Below are positions 1 to 11,241 of a stretch of 64,000 bases of DNA, piece after piece. Source of the DNA: Pseudisothecium myosuroides (Eukaryota > Streptophyta > Bryopsida > Hypnales > Lembophyllaceae); contig OX637288.1 of NCBI GenBank assembly GCA_951799445.1, positions 45,833,288 to 45,897,287 of the forward strand, written 5' to 3'. Made by a program: the position numbers and the translations under genes. The notes under the pieces are model-generated. The model worked only from the letters and a program-made list of their open reading frames with translations, was not told the DNA's origin and made no database searches. Each line of letters starts with the position of its first letter. Within the stretch, counting starts at the first letter, position 1.

Positions 1-74
1 ACTATCAACATGTAGTTCAACCAAGCATATGACAAAGCAAACTTCTTTCTTAGGCCAAGAAAGCCAATGAGCTC

Positions 75-350
75 TTGGTAAGAATCTTCAATTTCAACAA
101 ATTCTTATGGCTCTATGTATATCGCTTCCGCTTGACACATCAAGGGAATTCTCGGGGGAATGTTGCTAGTAGGATCGAGAGTGTTTCGATGCCAATGGCT
201 AGTGTTGGCGGATTGGTATGCTTTGCCTCTACTTGGAACTACACAAAGGCAAATCCTTTGTGCATTGTGGTGATCAATTTGTTGACACAAGTTTAGCATG
301 AGCTCCCTCCTCTGAATGTTATGGATGTGTCGAGTTTCTTGGAACGTTAT
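75..350 (+). pseudogene. F-box/kelch-type gene remnant
   Basis: The + strand frame that starts at 75 carries the signature of the plant F-box/kelch (F-box-associated) family: a segment reading MASVGGLVCFAS, then LCIVVINLLTQV, then a stop at 294-296. The same frame resumes beyond the stop as HELPPLNVMDVSSFLER. In intact relatives this region reads approximately VAS-GGLLCF, then NPLT, then ELPP, so three consecutive family motifs occur in the correct order and spacing, interrupted by a TAG. Upstream the frame has further stops (30-32 and 51-53), and no F-box domain is visible before the window edge. After about 350 more stops follow and the similarity fades. It is a decayed fragment, probably from duplication of an F-box gene such as the one 1.6 kb away on the opposite strand, although the two are not close in sequence. 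The family match comes from motif recognition and was not searched. Confidence 0.6.
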
Positions 351-1987
351 TGCATACGTATATAGGGAATTATGTAAGGAAGGCTCCGCAAAGGGTACTA
401 TTTGCATCAGTTTAGGCATTTGAAAAAGTATGCAGGAGTGTGCTTTCATTGGGAGATCCAGATAACTATTTTGTATCATTTCAGTGGGTTTACAGTTGCG
501 AGGCAAGGTTGAGGGTGCGGTTCAGGTTGCCATGGCTGAGTTCTATCTACTTTTGAGAATCTGACGGGCTTTTCAGTTTGAAAATGTGGGTCCTTACATA
601 ATTAATACACCTAAAGAAACTTAGGTTTTTCCATCTTCTAAGATTTTTACATTTTTACATTATTTTCTCTCTTCATGTCATTTTTGTTTCTCTTGAGGGA
701 GTCCAACATTAGGTCCCCTAATTTGTGCCACTAAATTTTCCTGCTGCTTCTTTTCCCTGATACACCCCTCTAAGTGCAAAATCCTCTCCAAAACTTCTCA
801 TATTCCATTAAAGAAACAAGGATGACCACGACAAATTATGACACCCAGAGCCCTGGAAAGTAGGACTGATGAGGATCTGATGTTTCAGTTGAGCGACTAA
901 TCTCACAATGCCAATCTCAGTGTTATCCTCCATTTTGACATAGACATTGAATTTTGTAGCCTCATGAGGTAGCCATTGATTCCAAATTTCAGAATTTTCG
1001 GGCATTAGCTGCTAGGCTGTTGAGCTTTCTGAAGCTTCCGCAGCTTGTTTGGGCGAATTGTGCTTGCGTTTGGTGTCTTTCCTGCTCTCGATGTGTTGCA
1101 GATCGAGCAATGTTCCCAATGTTAACATTGCCATCTCAGAAAATGGTTTGTGAAGACTTCCCTCTCCCTAATCCCGACCCGCACACATCTTTGACTGATT
1201 AGGGTTTAGGGCTATCCTATAATATCCTCACTAACTGAATGGGCAAATTAACAAATTTTTATCAGGCTGTTACCAGAAAAGTTCACGTCTAATTATATGA
1301 CTATGCAGGGAGTGTAAGAGTTCCAAAACGTTTCGAGTTTCAAAACTTCAAGTTCATGCAAAAGCTGTAACTCTCCGAGTAGAAACTAAGCTAAACTGGA
1401 AATTTTGGACCATACTAGCCTCTTGCAGCAATCTGAAGATGGAGTCCAAAATGTGTGAGTATTGAGAGGCTCCAGGAGGTCGTCTTTGACGACGAGCAGA
1501 GCTTAACAGCAAACAAAGGCAGAGCCAGCAACGATGCCAACCTCATGACAGAAAAGAAATCCCTCAGTATATTTGCTCGGAGACCATGTGGCGCATAAAT
1601 CCCACCTTCCAATCTCATCTGCAATTCACTCCACGGTTTGGGTCTTAGAATGGGTGATTACTCAAGCTCTCCACATTACTTCGTACAATACAATTGAAGC
1701 TAATGTTAACTATTACTCTGAGGGCACTCAAGACAGACAAATTTCATATGCCATGCATTAACTCAATATGATAATTAAATGAATCTAGTGCAGATTGACT
1801 TGACACTAACAACATTGTCAATTGACAGAGGCAACGAATGCAGAAGCAAGTTCCTAAGAAAAATCCAAACCTACCAATTAAAGATGAGAAAAGAATATTT
1901 GATGGAAGAACCACTAAACAAGAATCTACTTACCTCAGTGACCAAACTATTGAAGGTAGGTCACAAACTTGGAGCAATTCAGAGGTC
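351..1987. other. Spacer between the two F-box loci, no gene recognised
   Basis: I see no conserved coding segment here. The part next to 1988 lies downstream of the minus-strand F-box gene and probably holds its 3' untranslated region, but no convincing polyadenylation signal was pinned down. Short open frames on either strand (for example 808-1005 minus and 1020-1202 plus) have no recognisable motif. Confidence 0.4.
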
Positions 1988-3277
1988 TTATTTTGGAATA
2001 CGCGCTTTTTTTTTCGTAGAGACCTCAATTTTGTCCCACGTCTTCCGATCCAAGTTATACAAAACGGCCCTCTCCTCAGTCTCCAAGCAATTGTACAGAA
2101 ACACATGCTCACCACAAAATGTACTCAGAAAATTTTGGTGCCCTGAACCCCTCATCATCCATTTACACAAATCTTTGGGCATGCAATCAAACTCCGTCCA
2201 CGACTCATGAAAATGGGTATTCATCTGCCACGCCTTAAGAACCAACTTGGGCTTCATTCCAAATGCAAACCACTTGTCTTGCCACACGCCCATGCCGCCA
2301 TACTCCCACTCCCAGGACCTCTCAACCCCAAACACATCGTAACCCCACACATGTTTCTCGAGATCATACGTCTCGATATAACACGCTCCCCCCATAAATT
2401 TCTCAGTCAACATATACAAAAACTTTTTATAATGTACGCACGATAGTGTGGAAGGTATGGCCCACTCCATGGTCCCCAGCAGCATATACGCCGACGTCGG
2501 AATCGTCCAGGCACCGCTGCTCGAGTCGTAAATACTGGTTCCAGAGCCCTCGGTAATAAAAACCCTAAACCCGTAGGGAATTCGGGTTGTGTCCACCGTC
2601 ATCCCCACGATTGCACCAGATTCCTGCACCAATGCCGGGTACAATCCAACTATCATTGGAAGAGCAACCACGCAAATACACAAATTACAAATTACGGATT
2701 CAAATTAGGGTAAAATTCACCCAAATTTCAGAAAAAATCTCAATCCAAGAGACGGCTAGTCTAACCAAGACAAATTAACACACGGCCGTTTCCTCAAATT
2801 GATGTCCCCGGGACTGACCATGAGCAACCCGGAGGAAAGAGGCGGCAAGGAGTAAAACACCCGAGTGTGCACATCAAAGACGCTGTGACGGTCGGAGTCT
2901 TCGTACAGCAAGCCGGACACTTCACATCGTCTTCGCAGCAGAGGCGATGAAGTCCACGAGGAGGAGTCTTGGGAAGTCCAGAGGCGGTGTCCCGTTCTTC
3001 GAGCGGCGACGAAGTACAGGTTGGAAATCGGAGGTTTGAAGTGTCGTTCCAGAAATTGGCGATCCGAAGCCAGGCGGTTCCATTCCTTGCAGACTTGACG
3101 CAGGCGGAAGAAGGGCGCCAGGGGAAGCTTGGCGTAGATCAGCGAGAGGTCAACGAAGCTCTGCAGCTCGCCCCAGAGAGAGGCATTCATGCCTTCGCCT
3201 TCGCCATCGCCATCGCCACCGCCACCGCCATCGCTTGGTGGTGTGGCCACGGTTGTGCGTCCGGAGCGCAACTTCAT
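1988..3277 (-). CDS. F-box/kelch-type protein
   Basis: Predicted adaptor of an SCF (SKP1-cullin-F-box) ubiquitin ligase; its substrate cannot be told. Exon 1 starts at an ATG at 3277-3275. Residues 1-30 are low-complexity, with a Gly/Asp/Glu run encoded by a GCC/TCG-type codon repeat. The F-box spans about residues 34-80 (LWGELQSFVDLSLIYAKLPL, then FFRLRQVCKEWNRLA). After RRTGHRLW and SVFDVHTRVFYSLPP the frame meets stops. The same frame reopens downstream with GLYPALVQESGAIVGMTVD, STSIYDSSSGAW-like kelch blades (GTSIYDSSSGAWTIP), YDLEKHVW and YNLDRKTWDKI, and ends at TAA 1990-1988. The best-fitting intron is 2781-2650 on the minus strand (donor GTGTTAA, acceptor GATAG; 132 bp, phase 1), giving about 385 residues, typical of the family. 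The exact donor is uncertain and needs a transcript. The alternative is a pseudogene with three in-frame stops. I favour a live gene because both exons are otherwise clean and well conserved. The 5' part is GC-rich against AT-rich surroundings. Confidence 0.75.
2650..2781 (-). other. Predicted intron of the F-box gene
   Basis: This AT-rich stretch separates two open segments of the F-box gene that share a reading frame. It contains three in-frame stops (TAG, TGA, TAA). The only AG before the second segment is in GATAG at 2651-2650, which fixes phase 1 and selects the donor GT at 2781-2780. Neither site is a strong consensus, so the boundaries are tentative. Confidence 0.5.
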
Positions 3278-3403
3278 CGGAGCGGTGCGTCCAGCGCAAG
3301 AAGGGAAGAAGCTCAAACTGGCAATTCGCAAAACTAAGCTCTCGGCGCGAGGAAACTTGGTTCAGTGTTTGTGCATTGCTGTGATCAGGGTTGAGTGATA
3401 TGG

Positions 3404-4147
3404 TTAACCCCTAAATGACGTACCTATAACCACTGATTTCAGGCCTCCATGCCTATCACTCAATTTGCTGCCATTTTGCAACTAGATATGTATGAAAAAA
3501 ATTTAATTTATTTTTCAGAGATGAAATTACATGTCTTCTTCACTTCACAAAAAATTTAGATTTTTTTGTGGAAAATTGATTTTTTTGAGAATTTTTGAAG
3601 AAAAAGTGAAGAAAAATCACATCAAATAGAAAAATATTTCAAAAAATCTGAAATTTTCACCATGTGTGAATACTACAATGACAAACATCATGGTATAAAC
3701 CCAATTTCCGTCTCATTCTATACTTAGAAAATAATAGACATTGAAAATACACCCAAAGTTCAAATTGCAATAAAATATTCAATATTAGGAATTTTTTCAA
3801 AATTCAAATTGGAGAAGAAACTAGAATAGGTGACCTTCATTTTGTTAGTTGGGCTCAAATTCAAAAAGTATCATTTTTGTGGAGAAATTTCAGATTTAGA
3901 GCAAGGAACAACAACTTCCCAAAATACACTAAAATAGCATATTTTGTGATCCGTTTTTTTTAATAACTTCACATTTATGTGAAGATTGACACTTGCATGA
4001 CTACAAATTCAACTATACACTCTTTGTAACCCACCATGGAGGGTGAACAAAAAAGAAATGGATGAAAAAAAGTTTCCAAGCAATGTGCAGATGACTGCAC
4101 AGTCATCCAAAAGCCACAAAATGGCTGTCCCGGCGTTACAGGGTTAA
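3404..4147. mobile_element. TTAA-flanked non-autonomous element, 744-bp family, copy 1
   Basis: The element begins TTAACCCCTAAATGACG and ends CGTTACAGGGTTAA. It is 744 bp long and has no coding capacity. A second copy lies at 10499-11241 (743 bp) in the opposite orientation. The two match at both ends and internally, for example the stretch around ACTGATTTCAGGCCTC here and its reverse complement near 11200. The common end is TTAACCCTGTAA. TTAA at both ends suggests a piggyBac-type target duplication, as is shown more directly by the nested pair at 40646-42528. Confidence 0.75.
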
Positions 4148-4157
4148 GCTTACTGTA

Positions 4158-4486
4158 AGGTAGGAGGTCCATAAATAGCTCATTTCAGAGCTGAAGCTGA
4201 ATTTTGGAGAGGTGAAACGCCTCAAAATTATTTTTCAGTAAATTTTCCTTGAAAGACAAGAGGAATTGACATCTAATCCAAGTCATTTCATATTTTTTGG
4301 AGCTTTCTGGAATTAGTTATGAAATTTTGAAGTTGAGGTGGTATAGGGCTCACTAAAATCGCCCACCCCCTAAAATGTACATTGTTTGTACATTGTTCAA
4401 GGCTATGAATAAGCAACATGTACAAGCAGTGTAGTTGCGTATAGTGGGCAATTTTAGAACCTATGCGATTTCAGAACCTCCTACCC
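4158..4486. mobile_element. TA-flanked MITE, AGGTAGGAGG family (copy at 4.2 kb)
   Basis: A 329-bp element starting AGGTAGGAGGTCCATAAA and ending GAACCTCCTACCC, flanked by TA on both sides. Close relatives occur at about 12254-12573, 16324-16608, 16617-16941, 40332-40646 and 51423-51753, with decayed or truncated copies at about 7415-7722, 23316-23357 and 60449-60644. The centre holds inverted GTACAT motifs that can fold. There is no coding capacity. The TA duplication and terminal inverted repeats place it with Tc1/mariner-type (Stowaway-like) MITEs, though the superfamily is inferred. Confidence 0.8.
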
Positions 4487-4567
4487 TACTTTCAATTAAC
4501 CTCCTTCCTTCATCTAATTATACTAAAGGTAGTGTGCCCGCCACAACCAAAAATAAAAGTAAAAATC

Positions 4568-6437
4568 CATTACCTTAAGTTAGGCTACCAGTCGTTGTTT
4601 ATTTGTTTGTTACGTTGAGATCTCCCGGACCATGCGTCCCCTGGCCGCGTGCTTGGTACCGTCACAAAGCACTTGGCGACGAGGGATGCATGGGCTTTGT
4701 TTTGTGACGTTTGGACCTTGGAGTGAAAGTTATTGAATTTTCAAGTTTTTATGAATTAAAAAATTAGAAAATTACGTTTATTTTTATTTTAACTGTAACA
4801 CACTAGTAAAAATAAAAGTACAATTTTCTAATTTTAATTTATAAAAAACTTTGAAAGTCAATATCTTTCCTTTCATGAGTTATAACGCCACGAAACAAAG
4901 CCCCTCCTCCTTGAGGACTTTTCAACAATACGAAAGATTTTACCGTAACAAATAAAACTAACAAACAACCTAATTTAAGGTATGAATTAGTGTGCCATGT
5001 GCCATTGCTACAGCCAAAATAAAAATAAAAATAATCTTTTAATCTTCTGATTTGTAAAAACTTTAAAATTCAATATTTTTGCACACGGAGGAGTTCAAGG
5101 AATTTGTTGCAGTGTAAGAGGTTGCATTCTTAATACAAATAGAGAGCTTTATGCATGAAAGAGTACAAGGGCTTTGTTTTGTGGCGTTTGGACATGCAAT
5201 GTGAAAGTTATGTTTTTTTCAAAATAAAAGATAATTTAATTCATAAAAACTTTGAAATTTGATAATTTCCATACCGTAGGTCCAAATGCCACAACACAAG
5301 TCAGTGCACCAATAGTACCAAGAATGCAACCATAGGACGCACAGTTTTTTAGATCTTAGTGTATCAAAAAAATAAAATTTAAGATATAGACTAATGTGCC
5401 CTATACTATTGCCATAGCCAAAATGAAAATAATTTTTTTAATTTTTTAATTTTTTTAATTTAAAAAAAAAATTAATTTTAAATTCAATATCTTTTATGCA
5501 CAAAGGAGAACAAGGGATTTGTTGCGGTGTGAGAAGTTGTGTTCTTGATATGAATAGAAAGTTTTATGCATGAAGGAGCTCAAGGGCTTTGTTTCGTGAT
5601 GTTTTGGCTTAGCTATGTTTTTTCCAAAATAAAAGACAATTTAATTAAAAAATTTAATTAAAAAATAATTCAAAGCCCCATAATTTTCACACCATAGATC
5701 CAGAAGCCACAAATCAAAGCTTGTGCACCCCTCCTTGATGCGATGTGAAAGTTATGTTTTTTCCAAAATAAAAGATAATTTAATTCATAAAAACTTTGAA
5801 ATTCATAACTTTTTCACCGTGAATTGGAATGCCACAAAACAGAGCCCATACACCCCTCTTTGCCGAGGGCTTTCCGACAATGTGAAGCATACGACCAGGG
5901 GACTCACGGTCAAGGAGATCTCACCGTAACAAAAAAAAAACTAAAAAAAAAAACTTAAAGTATGGATATTTCAAAATAAATAATAGTAAAAATAACTCTC
6001 TAATTTTTTTATTTATAAAAACTTCAAAATTCAATATCTTTTGTATTATAAGTTGGAACGCTACAAAATAAAGTCTATACACCCCTCCTTGCAAAGAGCT
6101 TCCCAATGCTACAAAGAACACAACCAAGGGATGTAAGGTCCAGGAGATCTTACTATATCAAATAGAACAAAGTAAACAAACAACCTAATTTAAGGTATAG
6201 AGCCTTAGTCAAAATTTAAAAAAAAGTAATTTTTTAATTTTTAATTCATAAAAACTTCAAAATTCAATCATTTTCTTAGTATAGGTCCAAATGCCACAAA
6301 ACAAAGCCCATATTTCCCTCCAAAGAGTCCTAGCTGAGGGCTTTCCGATGAAACCAAAAATGCCACCGAGGGACACATGGTCCAAGAGATCTTGTCATAA
6401 CAAAATAAAATATAATAATAATAATAATAATATTTTA
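4568..6437. repeat. Array of direct and inverted AT-rich repeat units
   Basis: The unit carries a fairly conserved core, GGGCTTTGTTTTGTG followed by CGTTTGGACC and GTGAAAGTTAT, then a TTTATGAATTAA-like run. The core appears forward near 4690, 5165 and 5585 and inverted near 4890, 5290, 5700, 5830, 6060 and 6290. The boundary motif is ACCTTAAATTAGGTTGTTTGTTTGTT-like, inverted at the other end (CAAACAACCTAATTTAAGGT at 4964-4983 and again near 6180). It looks like several insertions of one inverted-repeat element, some nested. A single further copy lies at about 36774-37017. A short ATA microsatellite sits at 6411-6431. Confidence 0.6.
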
Positions 6438-6606
6438 AGGTATGGATGCTTTAGTGACTCTCTTAAAAAAAATCATTGCTAATGGTGAAAGATTGTTTTC
6501 TTTGGCTGCTGAATCTCTTGAAATCAATTTTATCAATGTGTATGAAAGCACTAATCTTTTCTAATGAATAAGAATTTTTTAGTTTTTACCATTGTATATG
6601 CATTTT

Positions 6607-7334
6607 CTAACCCCTAAACATCTAGAGTATTCTCCAAAATTCACGATTTGTTGAATTGTAGATTCCATCTGTATAGTTAGATTCACCAATGCTATCACCA
6701 ATATTTTTTTTAATTTGAAAGAAAAATATCAAAATTCTTTCTAAATTTGATTATAAGCAAAATATTATCATTTTTTGAGTAAAATTTGTTGGAATGGATT
6801 TGAAATGAGGTTCTCTTCGCATGGTAATATTTTGATATTTTTTGTGTTCTTAAAATCTATGACCTCATTTTGGCAAATCTAGTTTTGAACTGGAGTCAAT
6901 GTACTCATTAGAAGGGATTCGGGGGTCTTGGAGGATTGCGAGTTCCCCTGCATTTTCAGGCTGCGGGAACGCGCTGCAGCAGCTAGCTGACATGGCAGAA
7001 TAACTGCCACGTTATTTTTGAAAAAAAAAAATTTTTTTTTTTTTTTGACAACCATACCACTGTTCACAGAATCGGGCCAGATCAAGGAACGGCCTTGAAA
7101 CAGCCCTCTAGAGACCCCAAAAAACATCTAATGTTTAGCTTGGTCATTCACTTGACATACTTGCACATTTGTAATTTTAGAAAAATAACATATTCTAGTA
7201 GTACCAAATCCAACCAGTAGATAGAACAACAATTTAATAAAGTATCTCCACAAATTAGGATGACTTTCATCCCAATAGTATTGAAAATGAAACTTGATTT
7301 TCAATCTGTTTGCTGTCCAAAAATTAAGGGTTAA
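6607..7334. mobile_element. TTAA-type element (family E), carrying an inserted GC-rich MITE
   Basis: The right end is at AAGGGTTAA (7334). The left end, CTAACCCCTAAACATC, has a mutated first base. It is the reverse complement of the element at 54203-54788, sharing for example the segments around GGTTCTCTTCGCATGG and GACTTTCATCC. The 54-kb copy lacks 6903-7131, which shows that this internal block was inserted later. Confidence 0.6.
6903..7131. mobile_element. GC-rich MITE inserted in the family E element
   Basis: This block is absent from the related copy at 54.2-54.8 kb. Its ends are imperfect inverted repeats: CATTAGAAGGGATTCGGGGG on the left and the inverse of CATTAGATGTTTTTTGGGG on the right. 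It is clearly richer in GC than its host and contains a long A/T run at about 7020-7047. The target duplication could not be resolved. Confidence 0.5.
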
Positions 7335-7414
7335 AAAAGAACTTCAAAATTTTTATTCAAAGAAATACGCCAAAAGCGTTTTGAAAAAACCACATAGTCA
7401 TCAAAAACTAAGCC

Positions 7415-7722
7415 TACGGTTATGTTCAAAGCAACCAATTTAAGAGTTGTTTGCCTTTTCAAAGAAACTAAACTCCTTGAAACAATTTTCTATAAATTTT
7501 TATAGGAAGAAAAATATAACTGGCATGTAACTCAAGTTGTTTCATATTTTTTGGACCTTTGCAAATTAGTTATAAATTTTTTAAGTTGAAATGAAGTGGT
7601 CATTGAAACCGACCACCTCCTAAAATGTACACCATTGGTACATTGAAGAAAGCCAAATATACGTGGCTGCCATGATCGATTTTAGAGGCCAATCGCTTTT
7701 AGAATAGACTACTTTAGTGCAA
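7415..7722. mobile_element. Decayed AGGTAGGAGG-family MITE
   Basis: The segments resembling TTTCATATTTTTTGGACC, ATTAGTTATAAATTTTTTAAGTTGAA and CACCTCCTAAAATGTACA follow the order seen in the intact copies at 4.2 and 51.4 kb. The terminal AGGTAGGAGG sequences themselves are lost, so the limits are approximate. Confidence 0.5.
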
Positions 7723-7924
7723 CTAAAATCTTGAACAACCCTAAAACCTTTGAAGCTTCTGTAAACTCTACATACAAACAATGCATGTGTTTGACATAGA
7801 GTTTTCGAATCTCTGAGACATTGAAGCAACTTTCGAGAAAGTAAGAACCTTTCCAAAATGAAACTCCTATAATTTTTAGATATGGGACCCACGGCCCAAG
7901 CTTAGAATCACAACAAGAAATGAA

Positions 7925-8673
7925 AAGAATCCATCCCGTCTATTCAAGATTTTATGCAAAGGTGTCCATTGCAAATCTTGATTTTATCAAGATCTACTGT
8001 TGAAGGCTCTTGGAAACAAGTTTCAAACACACTACACTGAATAGTGAAATTAGGTTTTCCCACACTAATTTCTTGACATTCTACATTATATCAATATGTA
8101 CAGTTACTTTAGAAGGATGCTGGAAAATAAGAACTATGTTTGGCATGGGTTGGTGCACTGATTTGTAGCTCAGGATTAAAGATTGGCATGTGCCTCCATC
8201 TGGACAAGCATTAGTCATGAGGTAACTTCTCTGGGGTAAGGCAACTTAATTGTCAAGGCAACCCAATTTCACTATTTAGTGTAGATCTTGGAGACAAAAT
8301 CACATTAAAAATTCATTTTAATAATTTGGTAAGTAGATTTTTAGAAGCCATTAATTGATTGGGGTTATGCATGTTAAGCTCTTTAACCTCATATTTTTTT
8401 GGTGACCAATTTTTAGATTTGACATGTGAAAAGAAGATTCAAAGACTTCAAATCACTTTCACAATTTTAACACCCTCATGATCAAACATTATAATCTTTC
8501 AATCCATAAGTGATATTGTCGTGTTTTCTTTTTCTATGTGATCTTTGTCTAATTTGAATTTGTACGGTTACAATTCTAAAAAATTTGATAGAACTTATCA
8601 AAATTTTGGCTTTTTGTTCAATATAGAGCAAATTCCAAAAAGCTCAAAAAAGGCATTGGGCATTTAGGGTTAA
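7925..8673. mobile_element. TTAA-type element (family C), interrupted by a TA MITE
   Basis: The right end reads GGGCATTTAGGGTTAA, closing at 8673. The interior is the reverse complement of the family C element at 22606-23237 and also matches 46313-46762 (for example CCATAAGTGATATTGT). The left limit is approximate. The copy is interrupted at 8035-8281 by another element. Confidence 0.55.
8035..8281. mobile_element. 247-bp MITE with TA duplication, inserted in family C
   Basis: The ends are near-perfect inverted repeats: CACTGAATAGTGAAATTAGG on the left and the inverse of CACTAAATAGTGAAATTGGG on the right. TA lies on each side (8033-8034 and 8282-8283). The uninterrupted relative at 22.6-23.2 kb reads straight across the site, so both the insertion and the TA duplication can be read directly. 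Confidence 0.8.
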
Positions 8674-10498
8674 AATCTTTGTCAAAATTAGGGTAACTGA
8701 AGTCCAGCAAAAAATTCCACATTCACAATCCTCTCAAGAAAGCCAATGCAACTCTCAAAAAACCTCCTTGCTCCATCTCAATGCAAATGGGTCTATACAC
8801 AACCTCAATTGCACAAACAGAAAGTGGAATCCGAAGAATTTACAAAAAAGACAGATGTTAAGAATTGGCTATCAAAAGTTTTGGAAATTTCACATTTGAA
8901 CTAAATTTGCTCCGCAGAGGCAAGGCCCTTGTAAAACCTAACGCCAAAGCAAACCTTGTAAGGCATGTCACCACAAAACAAGAAAACGAGAGATCATTGA
9001 CCTTGAATAGCCACAACAACAACGCTCCCTGACCTAAAAGCCCTCCTTGACGTTCTTGTAACATTACTGGCGTGGGAGTCCTTTGCAAACACACCTAGTC
9101 ACACACTCTAAACCCTAAGATATAGATAGTTGAGATCAACGCCGACACTAATCGACGATTGGATTTTTTTTGCTCCACGTCACAAGATTGCCAGGATGCT
9201 ACAACATTTTCAATTCCATCATCAACAGTGAGAATTCACATAGACATTTTTTTTGTTAAATGAGATTGACGACAAGGGAGGATGTCATTTTTTTCATACT
9301 CTGCTCAATGGCGGGGGATTTTCCACTTAGGGGGCAAGGCAGGGTTACCTGCCAGTTGTGAAGGGATAAAACAATACAATCTGATTGAAATTCACTAAGC
9401 AAAACCACGTCCTAGGATTTGCCATCCATGTATCGAAATTTGGTTGGTTACTTGATTTAACCCCTAAATGCTCCGACGTCCAAAAAATAGACTACGAACA
9501 GAATGGAAAACTCACAATTGATAGAGAAATGTGATGAAACGTGCATGTGACTTTTCAGGGGACCTTTTAGTTTCTTTTGATTCTCAAGTCACGTAAATAC
9601 AAAGCTTTTAAGCTAAGATGATTCAAAGTTTGTTGGTGTTGAATGTTTAATTGAGTGCAAATAAGTATCTTTTTTCACTTCAAAATTCTATAATCTTGCA
9701 ATAATCTATGTAGTCAATGTTTTCCAAAAAATTATCAAACACTCTTCTAGTAGTCTAAGGCAAGACCCTACAATTAGATACCAAAAGTACTTTTTTCTTT
9801 TCATTTTTCTCTTTGCACTAGAAATGATAGCTTTAGAGTGATTTTTGACAAAACATAATGTAAACCCACCTAATTTTGATCCAATTCTAAACTTGACCCC
9901 TACAAATTTCTGCTTAAAATGTACAACCTCTATTATTAGAGACTAGGATTTCTTTTAGCTACTCTTATTTTTAACACTTTGAAAATTTATAGTTTATTTT
10001 TATGGTATCCAAAAAATGCATAACAAATAATCTAGAATCTTTTTAAGTTTGAACTTCTAACAACATTCAACAAAAAATTAAGCAATTCAACAATATGAAC
10101 ATTGCTCAATTGCTTATCTAGATGCATTTAGGTGTAATTACCTTAAAAAGTTGTAGAATGTAAGGAGTTAGTGGCTTCATTTGGAAAGAGACAATGAACT
10201 CTCATTTTAAAATAAGGTAAACATGCATATTACCAAGATAAAAAAAATATACCTATTACTAAGCAAAATTGCTAACTAGGTACCGTGGAGAAGCTATTTG
10301 TCAACTCACATATTTTTTAGAGATTGAGAAGTTTGAAGGACATCATTTGACAAGTAGAATCACAACATTTTGACAAAAAATGAATTTTTTGTAATTTTTC
10401 AAAGTTTGTTGGAACCAAATTGGTAAAGTAAAGGTAGATTCATAATAAAACCACACGCTGACATTCCCCCTCCCCAAATACATTGTCATGATGCTAAA
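8674..10498. other. AT-rich spacer with a solitary TTAA-element end
   Basis: I recognise no gene. At 9457-9481 there is one element end, TTAACCCCTAAATGCTCCG, also seen in decayed form near 54203, but no matching right end was located. A short run GCATTTAGGTGTAATTACCT near 10133-10153 resembles the end of the MITE at 14875-15142. Confidence 0.4.
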
Positions 10499-11241
10499 TT
10501 AACCTTGTAAAAATGATGCAGGCCAAAGTGGTCAATGGATGACTTCAATTGGCACTGTAGGATGGAAAAAATGTTTATTCATTCATTTTATTTATTTGAA
10601 GGATACTTGAGTATATTTTTAGTAAATAGTATTGCAAAATAATAATGTTATGGTCTTATTGACTTTTCTAAAGAAGAAGATGCTCAATCCAGGGATCACC
10701 CTTATATAGTGTATTTTGGCCATTTTGTGCTATTTTCTCTTGATTTGGATTTCAGCCACAAAAATGATATTTTTTGAATTTGAGTATAGCTAATGAAATA
10801 AAACTTACCAAGTGTAGTTTCTATTCCTATTGAAAACTTTGAAAACTTTATAAATTTCAATATTTTATATCAATATGAACTTTAGGGCTATAACCATGGA
10901 CAGTTTGTTGATTTTCTAATTTTCAAGTGACACGGTAACTTTGGTTCATACCATCATATTTTGTACTACAATATACATTTATGATGAAAATTTCAGATTT
11001 TTTTAATATATTTTGTATTTGATATGAATTTTTTTCATTTTTTTCTTAAAAATTTCACAGTAGTTTGAAATTTTCCCAAAAAAATTTGAAAACTTTATAA
11101 CTTGTACTACACATATGACTTCATCTCTGAAAAATAAATATAAAATTATTCATTCATATCTAATTGCAAAATGGAAGGAAACACAGTGATTACAATTGAG
11201 GCTTGAAATCATTGGTCATGAGCCCGTCCTTACAGGGTTAA
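10499..11241. mobile_element. TTAA-flanked non-autonomous element, 744-bp family, copy 2
   Basis: The element starts TTAACCTTGTAAAAATG and ends CCTTACAGGGTTAA, 743 bp in all. It is the inverted counterpart of 3404-4147, which is 744 bp. Near-identical length and matching ends show that both are full-length. No open frame of interest is present. Confidence 0.75.

Noticed and set aside
2969..3398. + strand frames opposite exon 1 of the F-box gene
   Set aside because: Ala- and Ser/Pro-rich runs arise from the GCC/TCG codon repeat on the other strand.
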